Source: Tissierellia bacterium (lineage in GTDB: Bacteria; Bacillota; Clostridia; Tissierellales; Dethiosulfatibacteraceae). Taken from it: DNA of 5,805 nt. The notes below the pieces were generated by a model, which worked only from the letters and a program-made list of their open reading frames with translations, did no database searches and was not told the DNA's origin. A program made the position numbers and the translations under genes. Position 1 is the first letter of the stretch. Each line of letters begins with the position of its first letter. Shown one piece after another: positions 1-3,842 of the stretch. The stretch lies in the NCBI GenBank assembly GCA_007116605.1, contig SKID01000248.1:1-5805 (forward strand), written 5' to 3'.

Positions 1-30
1 AACCTGACTCCCGAACACCTTAATGGTTAG
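1..30 (+). CDS. Possible 3' end of an upstream gene (partial)
   Basis: Frame 1 reads N-L-T-P-E-H-L-N-G followed by a TAG stop at 28-30. The Pro-Glu pair is written CCC GAA, the same unusual pairing seen in many genes of this window, and the other two forward frames stop at once or read less plausibly. Nine codons are too few to name a product. The gene would begin outside the window, and this may be chance. Confidence 0.4.
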   Translation, partial: NLTPEHLNG

Positions 31-40
31 TAGGGAGTTA
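5..40 (+). other. Stem-loop directly upstream of tRNA-like element 1
   Basis: TGACTCCC (5-12) can pair with GGGAGTTA (33-40), giving 8 bp with one G-U pair. A 3-bp apical stem, ACC (17-19) with GGT (25-27), closes a TTAAT loop. The structure ends two bases before the tRNA-like acceptor stem at 43. It overlaps the possible gene end at 1-30 and has no T-run after it, so it is not a standard terminator. A similar stem-loop precedes the second tRNA-like element. Confidence 0.35.
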
Positions 41-42
41 TT

Positions 43-125
43 GGAACGATGGCGTAATTGGTAACCGCAACCAAAATAGCTTAATGTTATGGTAGCAATT
101 GGAGGTTCGAGTCCTTCTCGTTCCA
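43..125 (+). tRNA. tRNA-like element 1 with an enlarged anticodon arm
   Basis: A perfect 7-bp acceptor stem pairs GGAACGA (43-49) with TCGTTCC (118-124), followed by discriminator A125. T8 and G9 fall at 50-51. The D stem is GCG (52-54) with CGC (66-68), and the loop carries the conserved GG and closing A. The T arm pairs GGAGG (101-105) with CCTTC (113-117) around a canonical TTCGAGT loop. CCA is not encoded. The 70-100 segment is 31 bases where about 22 are expected. ACCA (70-73) pairs with TGGT (90-93), and after an A-A mismatch AATA pairs with TGTT, leaving a GCTTAA loop. No standard 7-base anticodon loop forms, so no amino acid can be assigned. It could be a divergent phage tRNA, an interrupted one or a tRNA mimic. 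Confidence 0.6.
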
Positions 126-138
126 CAACCTTTATTTA

Positions 139-148
139 TTATTAACCC
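139..148 (+). promoter_or_regulatory. TTATTAACCC motif upstream of the lipoprotein gene
   Basis: This ten-base word occurs at 139-148, 3349-3358 and 5039-5048, each shortly before a start codon. Here 14 bases separate it from the ATG at 163. A TATAAT lies at 155-160, between motif and start. Whether the motif acts in transcription or translation cannot be told from the sequence. Confidence 0.4.
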
Positions 149-162
149 AAAATCTATAATGT

Positions 163-642
163 ATGAAAAAAAGAAATGTGATTGTTTTGATGGTGGTTGC
201 CATGTTGTTTGTTGGTTGTAATACCTTTCGTTTGAGCGATACACCTGAGTTTACTGCAACAAGGGGTGTTGACTTAAGGGAATATGCAGACCAGGGATTT
301 CTTATAACCCCTGAAACTTACAATGGGAAGTATATTACAAAGGGCATGATTGAAGTGGCCTTGTATCCAAGGGTAACATACAGGACAGGCAGGTACCCTT
401 CAGGAGAGGATTATACTGCAAGGTTTATTTACGATGACAGAGGTCAGCTGTATACACAAATGGTAGAAGTTGTAAGTTTTGAAACAGCAATAAGAAGGAT
501 GCACCAGATTGCTGTGGAATGGGGAGCAGATGCTATTATAAGATTTGAGATTGACAGGGGCACAACCACAACGGATCTTGATCCCCGAACAGCTTACCAG
601 TATATTCTTGTAAGCGGACTGGTTATAAAACGTGAGGACTAA
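163..642 (+). CDS. Exported lipoprotein, YbjQ-like fold suspected
   Basis: The 159-aa product begins with a lipoprotein-type signal: M-K-K-R, a hydrophobic stretch (residues 6-17) and Cys19 in the context L-F-V-G-C. It is probably lipidated and tethered on the periplasmic or outer-membrane side. After Cys19 comes a globular domain with G-F-L-I-T-P-E (45-51), G-M-I-E-V-A-L-Y-P (61-69), a helix E-T-A-I-R-R-M-H-Q-I-A (107-117), then W-G-A-D-A-I-I (120-126) and S-G-L-V-I-K-R (151-157). The helix/GADA/GxxxxR layout resembles YbjQ-type domains and a family of Bacteroidota lipoproteins, from memory; no biochemical role is implied. The ATG at 163 was preferred to the out-of-frame ATG at 159. The stop overlaps the next start by one base (TAATG), suggesting co-transcription. 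The gene is more G-rich than its neighbours, so it may be a host-derived cargo gene. Confidence 0.85.
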   Translation: MKKRNVIVLMVVAMLFVGCNTFRLSDTPEFTATRGVDLREYADQGFLITPETYNGKYITKGMIEVALYPRVTYRTGRYPSGEDYTARFIYDDRGQLYTQMVEVVSFETAIRRMHQIAVEWGADAIIRFEIDRGTTTTDLDPRTAYQYILVSGLVIKRED

Positions 643-986
643 TGAATCTTATTTCAAGCTTAAATGATATGACACCTGAGAAAAGATTAGAACTATACGA
701 GCAAGCTTATGATGACTTGCTTAATTCCATGAAATGGACAGGGGATTCAACAATTAGATGGAATGGACTGTGTATTTATTTTGCTGATGTGCACAATATA
801 CATTGTTATACAAGTCCAATCTATCCCGAAGATTTTGTAAGGCATATGTCTAAAATGTTTCCTGAATTATGGAATGAATATCTTGTTGACAATGAAAGGC
901 CTGAAAATTCTTACTTCTTTGAACCGTATGACGGTCAACCGAGAATTGATTTATTAAAACGTGTAATAACTAAAATGAAAAAATAA
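642..986 (+). CDS. Hypothetical protein, 114 aa
   Basis: Not recognised by name. The product is soluble and mixed in charge, with no signal peptide or membrane segment. An N-terminal helix (T-P-E-K-R-L-E-L-Y-E-Q-A, 11-22) leads to a Trp/Cys/Tyr-rich middle with W-N-G-L-C-I-Y-F (40-47). F-P-E-L-W (73-77) follows, then an end containing Y-F-F-E-P-Y-D (91-97) and R-I-D-L-L-K-R-V-I (101-109). The order GLC, then FPEL, then aromatic-Pro, then R..LL..I recalls short hypothetical proteins of Bacteroidota phages, but this is memory only. It starts on the last base of the preceding stop codon and ends one base before the next ATG, so it is probably translationally coupled on both sides. Confidence 0.75.
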   Translation: MNLISSLNDMTPEKRLELYEQAYDDLLNSMKWTGDSTIRWNGLCIYFADVHNIHCYTSPIYPEDFVRHMSKMFPELWNEYLVDNERPENSYFFEPYDGQPRIDLLKRVITKMKK

Positions 987-987
987 C

Positions 988-1251
988 ATGGCATTTATAT
1001 TCGGATTAATATTTATGATGTTCATCATGAACGCTTTGTTCTGGGTGCAAAATGAACATCTTGATACATTAGGTAAAATAGCAAAGCAATTTATTGTTGC
1101 TATTACTATATCTTTGTCTTTACTACTCTCCTATCAATTAGGTCGTATTGAAGGACATGAAGATGTCTATAACTATTTAAAAAACGGAGATGAACTTCCT
1201 GAAGGATCTCCATTTAAATCATTATATTGGAACTTTAAAGAACTACCATGA
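988..1251 (+). CDS. Small two-helix membrane protein, 87 aa
   Basis: The product has two predicted membrane segments, roughly residues 2-20 (A-F-I-F-G-L-I-F-M-M-F and onward) and 34-51 (F-I-V-A-I-T-I-S-L-S-L-L-L-S-Y). They are joined by a short polar loop. A hydrophilic, acidic C-terminal tail of about 35 residues follows and ends in K-E-L-P. No family is recognised. It starts one base after the previous stop (TAA C ATG), and its TGA stop overlaps the next ATG as ATGA. That places it inside a tightly coupled run ending at the zinc-ribbon gene. Small membrane proteins of this kind in phage accessory regions can be holin-like or exclusion factors, but nothing here shows which. Confidence 0.75.
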   Translation: MAFIFGLIFMMFIMNALFWVQNEHLDTLGKIAKQFIVAITISLSLLLSYQLGRIEGHEDVYNYLKNGDELPEGSPFKSLYWNFKELP

Positions 1252-1427
1252 ACAAAGAAATAATGAAAAAAGCAGGGTTTGAAAAAGAAGTTAAGCTTTT
1301 CGAATCCGGCAAGTGCCCTATGTGTAAAGAAGAAATCAATCTCAATGATTTTGAGGATGATTTAATTCTCAAAGAATATACTATCTCTGGACTTTGCCAA
1401 AAGTGTCAAAATGATATTTTTGGTTAG
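1248..1427 (+). CDS. Zinc-ribbon miniprotein, 59 aa
   Basis: The reading frame runs from the ATG at 1248, overlapping the preceding TGA as ATGA, to TAG at 1425-1427. It encodes M-N-K-E-I and ends G-L-C-Q-K-C-Q-N-D-I-F-G. Two Cys pairs, C23-P-M-C26 and C50-Q-K-C53, are spaced as in a zinc ribbon. Small proteins with CPxC followed by a terminal GLCxxCQ(D/N)xIFG are common in phage and Bacteroidota accessory genomes, where they are generally unnamed. Zn2+ binding is a confident inference; the partner (DNA, RNA or protein) is unknown. The terminal motif ends exactly at the TAG, which supports TAG being an ordinary stop in this genome. Confidence 0.85.
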   Translation: MNKEIMKKAGFEKEVKLFESGKCPMCKEEINLNDFEDDLILKEYTISGLCQKCQNDIFG

Positions 1428-1437
1428 TGCTGCATAG

Positions 1438-1494
1438 TAATTAGCTGTATAACGTTCTTTTTTGTCGTGTGTCTTACATCCTCACAGCTAATTG
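1438..1494 (+). other. 11-bp stem-loop abutting tRNA-like element 2
   Basis: AATTAGCTGT (1439-1448) and ACAGCTAATT (1484-1493) are a perfect 10-bp inverted repeat, extended by a T1438-G1494 wobble pair. The 35-base loop (1449-1483) is T-rich and could form only minor inner pairs, such as GTGT with ACAT. The stem ends directly against G1495, the first acceptor base of the tRNA-like element, so the two could stack. No gene is seen in the 1428-1577 stretch apart from these two structures. Confidence 0.5.
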
Positions 1495-1565
1495 GTTCCC
1501 GTCTGACAATGGCAGTCAGCAATGTTTTGGGATTCAGAAAAGGTTCGATTCCTTTTACGGGAGCA
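1495..1565 (+). tRNA. tRNA-like element 2 with a reduced anticodon arm
   Basis: The acceptor stem pairs GTTCCCGT (1495-1502) with ACGGGAGC (1557-1564), 8 bp with one G-U, followed by discriminator A1565. The D arm pairs CTGAC (1503-1507) with GTCAG (1515-1519) around AATGGCA, which holds the conserved GG. The T arm pairs AAAAGG (1538-1543) with CCTTTT (1551-1556) around a canonical TTCGATT loop. All three helices abut without linkers, unlike a normal tRNA. Only 18 bases (1520-1537) remain for the anticodon arm and variable loop. They offer at best a 3-bp AAT/ATT stem around GTTTTGGG, where TTG (Gln) would be the only plausible anticodon. CCA is not encoded. It is either a degenerate tRNA or a tRNA mimic. 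Confidence 0.5.
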
Positions 1566-1577
1566 AAATTTATAACC

Positions 1578-1802
1578 ATGAAAGATTATCACCATTTCCC
1601 AATAGCTTATCCCGAAACTCTTTTGTTGAAAAAGTATGGGTGGTTTCCTTCTCAATGTAAAAAAACAACCATGCTTGGGGAAACAGCATACTACATTAAG
1701 AAAAAACATTATTTAGTGTATATGAATGATCCTGAATATATACGTAATCCTGAAGAAGGAATACCATTTTACGGTGAAGAAAAACTAATTAAAAAACTCT
1801 GA
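1578..1802 (+). CDS. Hypothetical protein, 74 aa
   Basis: The open frame extends back to 1467, but that part is occupied by the stem-loop and tRNA-like element. The ATG at 1578 is therefore the likely start; it has the local ATAACC-ATG context. The product starts M-K-D-Y-H-H-F-P and is rich in Tyr, Lys and Pro. It has Y-P-E-T-L-L-L-K-K-Y-G-W-F-P (11-24), a basic middle with one Cys, then acidic E-Y-I-R-N-P-E-E-G (54-62) and a basic tail. There is no signal peptide or membrane segment. No family is recognised. Gene-free structured stretches flank it on both sides, so its transcript would carry the tRNA-like element 5' and the pseudoknot candidate 3'. Confidence 0.65.
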   Translation: MKDYHHFPIAYPETLLLKKYGWFPSQCKKTTMLGETAYYIKKKHYLVYMNDPEYIRNPEEGIPFYGEEKLIKKL

Positions 1803-1810
1803 TATTTTTT

Positions 1811-1924
1811 GGGTTCCCCGAAAGCTTTAAAGCCGTAGGGGAACTCATTTAAAATATTTCCTATATTTGTTACGGGGATTTTAAATGACAGCGTACTATA
1901 ACCCCGAGTACATGAAATGCTGTC
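1811..1924 (+). ncRNA. Candidate structured RNA with a kissing or pseudoknot contact
   Basis: This 114-base stretch fills the gap between two genes with abutting inverted repeats. P1 pairs 1811-1819 (GGGTTCCCC) with 1838-1846 (GGGGAACTC), 9 bp with one G-U, and its loop holds the palindrome GCTTTAAAGC. P2 pairs 1847-1855 (ATTTAAAAT) with 1878-1886 (ATTTTAAAT), 9 bp. P3 pairs 1887-1892 (GACAGC) with 1919-1924 (GCTGTC). P4 pairs 1893-1897 (GTACT) with 1907-1911 (AGTAC). CGGGG (1873-1877), the last five bases of the P2 loop, is complementary to CCCCG (1902-1906) in the P4 loop. P1/P2, P2/P3 and P3/P4 meet with no linker. It does not match an RNA class I can name. It could be a leader regulating the secreted-protein gene at 1941, a ribozyme or a free RNA. 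Confidence 0.5.
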
Positions 1925-1940
1925 TAGCAACTAAAACTAT

Positions 1941-2270
1941 ATGCGAATGAGGAAGTTTATCTCGTTGTTGATCTTGTTTGGTGTGCTGTTTATCGGCATG
2001 TCAAATAGCGTGTATGGGGGCTACGATAGTGACCCTCCCGAAACTGTTGTCATCGATGATGCAACAATCGAAACAGTTATTGTAATGGGACCGGCCGAAG
2101 TAAAAATCTGTTTTTATAGAGAAAGGGTGGTGCTTGGGCCAGGTGACAATGTTGAGCTGCTAGGTGATATCATGATGTATAACGATTACTTATGGGCTAA
2201 TAATAGACGAAATTGTCACAATAGACTCCGAAAATCGTACACCTACTTAGGTTACAGCATGTGGTATTAA
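1941..2270 (+). CDS. Small secreted protein, 109 aa
   Basis: A classical signal peptide is visible: M-R-M-R-K, a hydrophobic core (residues 6-19, F-I-S-L-L-I-L-F-G-V-L-F-I-G), then S-N-S-V-Y-G. Cleavage is likely after Gly26 or Gly27. The mature part of about 83 residues is beta-rich, with E-T-V-V-I-D-D, E-T-V-I-V-M-G-P and R-V-V-L-G-P-G-D. It ends in a basic, Asn/Tyr-rich tail (A-N-N-R-R-N-C-H-N-R-L-R-K). It has two cysteines, C57 and C92, which could form a disulfide after export. No family is recognised. The start is 16 bases after the structured RNA candidate, and a strong terminator follows, so it looks like a self-contained unit. Its codons are richer in G and C than those of nearby genes, hinting at a different origin. 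Confidence 0.75.
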   Translation: MRMRKFISLLILFGVLFIGMSNSVYGGYDSDPPETVVIDDATIETVIVMGPAEVKICFYRERVVLGPGDNVELLGDIMMYNDYLWANNRRNCHNRLRKSYTYLGYSMWY

Positions 2271-2313
2271 CTTAGATACTACAAAAATAAAAGACTGGTT
2301 AATAGATAAAATC

Positions 2314-2344
2314 AAAAAGCCTCGCTCTAATGCGGGGCTTTTTT
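2314..2344 (+). terminator. Intrinsic terminator after the secreted-protein gene
   Basis: AAAAAGCCTCGC (2314-2325) pairs with GCGGGGCTTTTT (2332-2343), 12 bp with one U-G pair, around a 6-base TCTAAT loop. Six T residues follow the GC core (2339-2344). The A-run on the 5' side means it could also work on the other strand. It cleanly separates the 1941-2270 unit from the gene at 2358. Confidence 0.93.
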
Positions 2345-2357
2345 AATTTTAAAACCC

Positions 2358-2720
2358 ATGAAAAACACATTTCAAACACCTAAATTAGAAATGCCACTGG
2401 TAAAAGTGGTGCGCAAATTATTGACCAAATTCCCAAACTTAAGAAGCAACGACAATGAATTGATTGTTGCGGTATGGAAAAGCTATCATAAAGAGCTTAG
2501 AGGCGTTCACATGACATTTCTTATGTTTGCCTATAAGTTTGCCAAAGGCTGCTATGTTAACCCCGAAAGCATCAGGAGAACAAGGCAACTTGTACAGAAC
2601 AAGTATCCCGAACTTAGAGATCCAAATACACATGCCAACAGAGAAGAATATGCAGAAGAGTTTAAAGCAGATGTTATTGAGATGAAGAATTCTTTTGGTG
2701 ATAAGCAAGAATGTGTTTAA
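2358..2720 (+). CDS. Phage-type hypothetical protein with NPESIRR motif, 120 aa
   Basis: The basic N-terminal half contains V-V-R-K-L-L-T-K-F-P-N-L-R (17-29) and N-D-N-E-L-I-V-A-V-W (31-40). The C-terminal part has N-P-E-S-I-R-R-T-R-Q-L-V-Q (68-80), K-Y-P-E-L-R (82-87) and an acidic helical tail. The layout 'PxLRDNDxxLI..W' followed by 'NPESIRR.RQ..Q...PELRG' recurs in small phage proteins of unknown function, from memory. A DNA- or RNA-binding helical protein is plausible but not shown. It starts 14 bases after the terminator in the context AAAACCC-ATG, without a Shine-Dalgarno site. Its last 47 bases overlap the end of the minus-strand gene, tail to tail. Confidence 0.85.
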   Translation: MKNTFQTPKLEMPLVKVVRKLLTKFPNLRSNDNELIVAVWKSYHKELRGVHMTFLMFAYKFAKGCYVNPESIRRTRQLVQNKYPELRDPNTHANREEYAEEFKADVIEMKNSFGDKQECV

Positions 2721-2979
2721 GCCTTTTGTATATAGGCTTCATCTTCTTTTTTACTCGGGCTTTATGCTTCACAACATGATTTTTAACAGGGAAAAACATC
2801 ATTTTCCTTGTGATTATGATCTCTGAATCATATTTTTTGATAATTTGGATGAAATTTTTAACAAAGTAGTTTAAGACCACCTCAACCTCTTTATCGGATA
2901 TCTCATATCCCTTAACAGGAGGGTTCTCATTAAGCCTTTGAGTAAGGCTGCTGATATAATGTTTATACGATTTTCTCAT
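2674..2979 (-). CDS. Small basic protein, possibly HU/IHF-like, 101 aa
   Basis: This is the only convincing minus-strand gene. The frame is open from ATG (2979) to TAA (2676-2674), the + strand of 2721-2978 has no alternative gene, and codon choice is ordinary for the window. The product begins M-R-K-S-Y-K-H-Y-I. A helix-like segment I-S-D-K-E-V-E-V-V-L-N-Y-F-V-K-N-F (27-43) and a beta-like E-I-I-I-T-R-K-M-M-F-F (53-63) lead to a strongly basic tail (K-H-K-A-R-V-K-K-K-M-K). The order 'S.KEVE.V...F' then 'basic beta then tail' recalls HU-like proteins of Bacteroidota phages. That is a guess from layout only. It diverges from the gene at 2996 across 16 bases. Confidence 0.62.
   Translation of the reverse strand: MRKSYKHYISSLTQRLNENPPVKGYEISDKEVEVVLNYFVKNFIQIIKKYDSEIIITRKMMFFPVKNHVVKHKARVKKKMKPIYKRLKHILAYHQKNSSSQ
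2719..2739 (+). terminator. Weak terminator-like hairpin after the 2358 gene
   Basis: AAGCCT (2719-2724) pairs with AGGCTT (2734-2739), 6 bp around a 9-base loop, starting on the stop codon of the 2358 gene. The following CATCTTCTTTTTT is only loosely T-rich. It lies inside the coding 3' end of the minus-strand gene, so it may be incidental. Confidence 0.3.
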
Positions 2980-3018
2980 TTTAACCCAAAAAAAAATGGA
3001 ATTTTTTAACCCAAAAAA
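2979..3018 (+). repeat. Direct repeat TTTTAACCCAAAAAA, two copies
   Basis: The 15-base word is present at 2979-2993 and 3004-3018, 25 bases apart. The first copy lies between the divergent starts of the 2979 (-) and 2996 (+) genes, ending just before the 2996 ATG. The second lies within the first codons of the 2996 gene. Both carry the TTAACCC core found near other start codons here. It could be a binding site for a regulator or a slippage duplication. Confidence 0.5.
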
Positions 3019-3190
3019 TCACACAGACACTTCTTTAAAAAGAAGAATTCGCATACGTGAGAGGCAAATCAAAGATATAAAAAAAGAATTAGGTATCAAT
3101 GATATGCCCGAATATCAAGTCGTAGCAGAAGAGTTAAATGTTAGTGATTTTGCAAAAAAACTTGAATTATGGAGAAATCAAAAAAAATGA
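2996..3190 (+). CDS. Small basic helical protein, 64 aa
   Basis: Not recognised. It is charged and mostly helical: S-L-K-R-R-I-R-I-R-E-R-Q-I-K-D-I-K-K-E-L-G (13-33) looks like a basic coiled-coil or nucleic-acid-binding helix. A turn with D-M-P-E-Y and a second helix D-F-A-K-K-L-E-L-W (51-59) follow. The start comes after an A9 tract and a TTAACCC word eight bases upstream; there is no Shine-Dalgarno site. Its TGA overlaps the next gene's likely ATG (3187) as ATGA, indicating a two-gene unit. Confidence 0.65.
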   Translation: MEFFNPKNHTDTSLKRRIRIRERQIKDIKKELGINDMPEYQVVAEELNVSDFAKKLELWRNQKK

Positions 3191-3459
3191 AAGATCTTAT
3201 GCCTATTATGGCAAGCTTTCCGGAAATAAAAAAGATTGCCGAAAAACATGGAGTAAAAGCAGAATATATCCCTGTTGTTGGAGCAATTGAATTCATTGTT
3301 GATGACATTCCTATTGGAATAACACATGATGGTGTAAAAGTAAAAGATTTATTAACCCGAAAATACCAGTATATAAAACCATGGTTGAGAGTAATAGAGA
3401 ATACGAAGATGTTTTTGGAGAGCTTCAATGGGTTTTTCAACGAAAGAAAAACAACATAA
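3187..3459 (+). CDS. Hypothetical protein, 90 aa
   Basis: Two in-frame starts exist, 3169 and 3187. The latter forms an ATGA overlap with the previous stop, like other junctions in this window, and is preferred. The product has a helical start (M-A-S-F-P-E-I-K-K-I-A-E-K-H-G), then a beta-rich centre (A-E-Y-I-P-V-V-G-A-I-E-F-I-V-D-D-I-P-I-G-I). A basic end containing T-R-K-Y-Q-Y-I-K-P-W-L-R-V-I follows. There is no signal peptide or membrane helix, and no family is recognised. Its last 79 bases overlap the RadC-like gene in another frame, and the TTATTAACCC motif (3349-3358) lies inside it. Confidence 0.65.
   Translation: MKDLMPIMASFPEIKKIAEKHGVKAEYIPVVGAIEFIVDDIPIGITHDGVKVKDLLTRKYQYIKPWLRVIENTKMFLESFNGFFNERKTT
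3349..3358 (+). promoter_or_regulatory. TTATTAACCC motif upstream of the RadC-like gene
   Basis: Identical to the ten-base words before the lipoprotein and DUF932-like genes. It sits 22 bases before the ATG at 3381 but inside the coding sequence of the preceding gene. That placement suggests an internal signal for the RadC-like gene. Confidence 0.35.
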
Positions 3460-3833
3460 AAAACCTTCAAAGAATAACCAATTCTGATCAATTATATGAA
3501 TACATAAGACCTCATTATGAAGGCATATGGGATTTGTATGAAAGGTGTTACGTAATATTCCTTAGTCGTTCCTTACGTATTTTAGGAAGATGGATTCATA
3601 CTGAAGGATCTTCAGAAGCAACCATTGTTTCACCTCAAGATATTATAGCAAGGGCACTGACGCTTAGATCAAGTGCCTTTGCTGTAATCCATAATCATCC
3701 TTCAGGAAACCTTGATCCTTCACCTTCTGACATAAAAATGAAGGAAAATGTCTTAGCTGCAGCAAAAACTATGAACATGACCGTCATTGATCTGCAAATT
3801 ATAAACGAAAATGAATATCATTCATTTCTTTAA
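3381..3833 (+). CDS. RadC-like JAB/JAMM-domain protein, 150 aa
   Basis: The C-terminal domain carries the full JAMM signature: H104-N-H106, seven residues, S114, two residues, D117, within H-N-H-P-S-G-N-L-D-P-S-P-S-D. Such residues bind Zn2+ in this fold. Family features around it include E-R-C-Y-V-I-F-L-S-R (54-63), V-S-P-Q-D-I-I-A-R-A-L (83-93), A-F-A-V-I (99-103) and I-D-L-Q-I-I (136-141). The N-terminal F-G-E-L-Q-W-V-F-Q (12-20) and R-I-T-N-S-D-Q (31-37) match the lead-in of short Bacteroidota RadC-like proteins, supporting the start at 3381 (AAAACC-ATG). At 150 aa it is the short form, lacking the helix-hairpin-helix part of chromosomal RadC. Despite the name, RadC has no established repair role. 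The family is common on phages and conjugative elements. It overlaps the previous gene by 79 bases. Confidence 0.92.
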   Translation: MVESNREYEDVFGELQWVFQRKKNNIKNLQRITNSDQLYEYIRPHYEGIWDLYERCYVIFLSRSLRILGRWIHTEGSSEATIVSPQDIIARALTLRSSAFAVIHNHPSGNLDPSPSDIKMKENVLAAAKTMNMTVIDLQIINENEYHSFL

Positions 3834-3842
3834 ATTTACACT

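Noticed and set aside
38..244. Minus-strand 68-aa reading frame.
   Set aside because: It overlaps the tRNA-like element and the lipoprotein signal sequence on the other strand and has no plausible protein features.
1299..1307. TTCGAATCC resembling a tRNA T-loop.
   Set aside because: It lies in the conserved zinc-ribbon gene as Phe-Glu-Ser codons, and no acceptor or D arm surrounds it.
1425..1427. Possible stop-codon reassignment (TAG read as an amino acid), as in some gut phages.
   Set aside because: TAG ends the zinc-ribbon protein exactly at its family-typical C-terminus, TAA and TGA end the other genes, and no gene contains in-frame TAG.
1467..1577. Extension of the 1578-1802 gene back to an ATG at 1467.
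   Set aside because: The added 37 residues would be coded by the stem-loop and tRNA-like element, and the ATG at 1578 has the same ATAACC context as other starts.
1811..1846. Intrinsic terminator for the 1578-1802 gene.
   Set aside because: The 9-bp GC-rich stem is preceded rather than followed by a T-run (1805-1810), and it abuts another inverted repeat. It fits better as part of a larger RNA, though attenuation remains possible.
3141..3491. Minus-strand 116-aa reading frame.
   Set aside because: It is the antisense shadow of the 2996, 3187 and RadC-like genes; it is low-complexity hydrophobic, as antisense of Lys/Ile-rich genes usually is.
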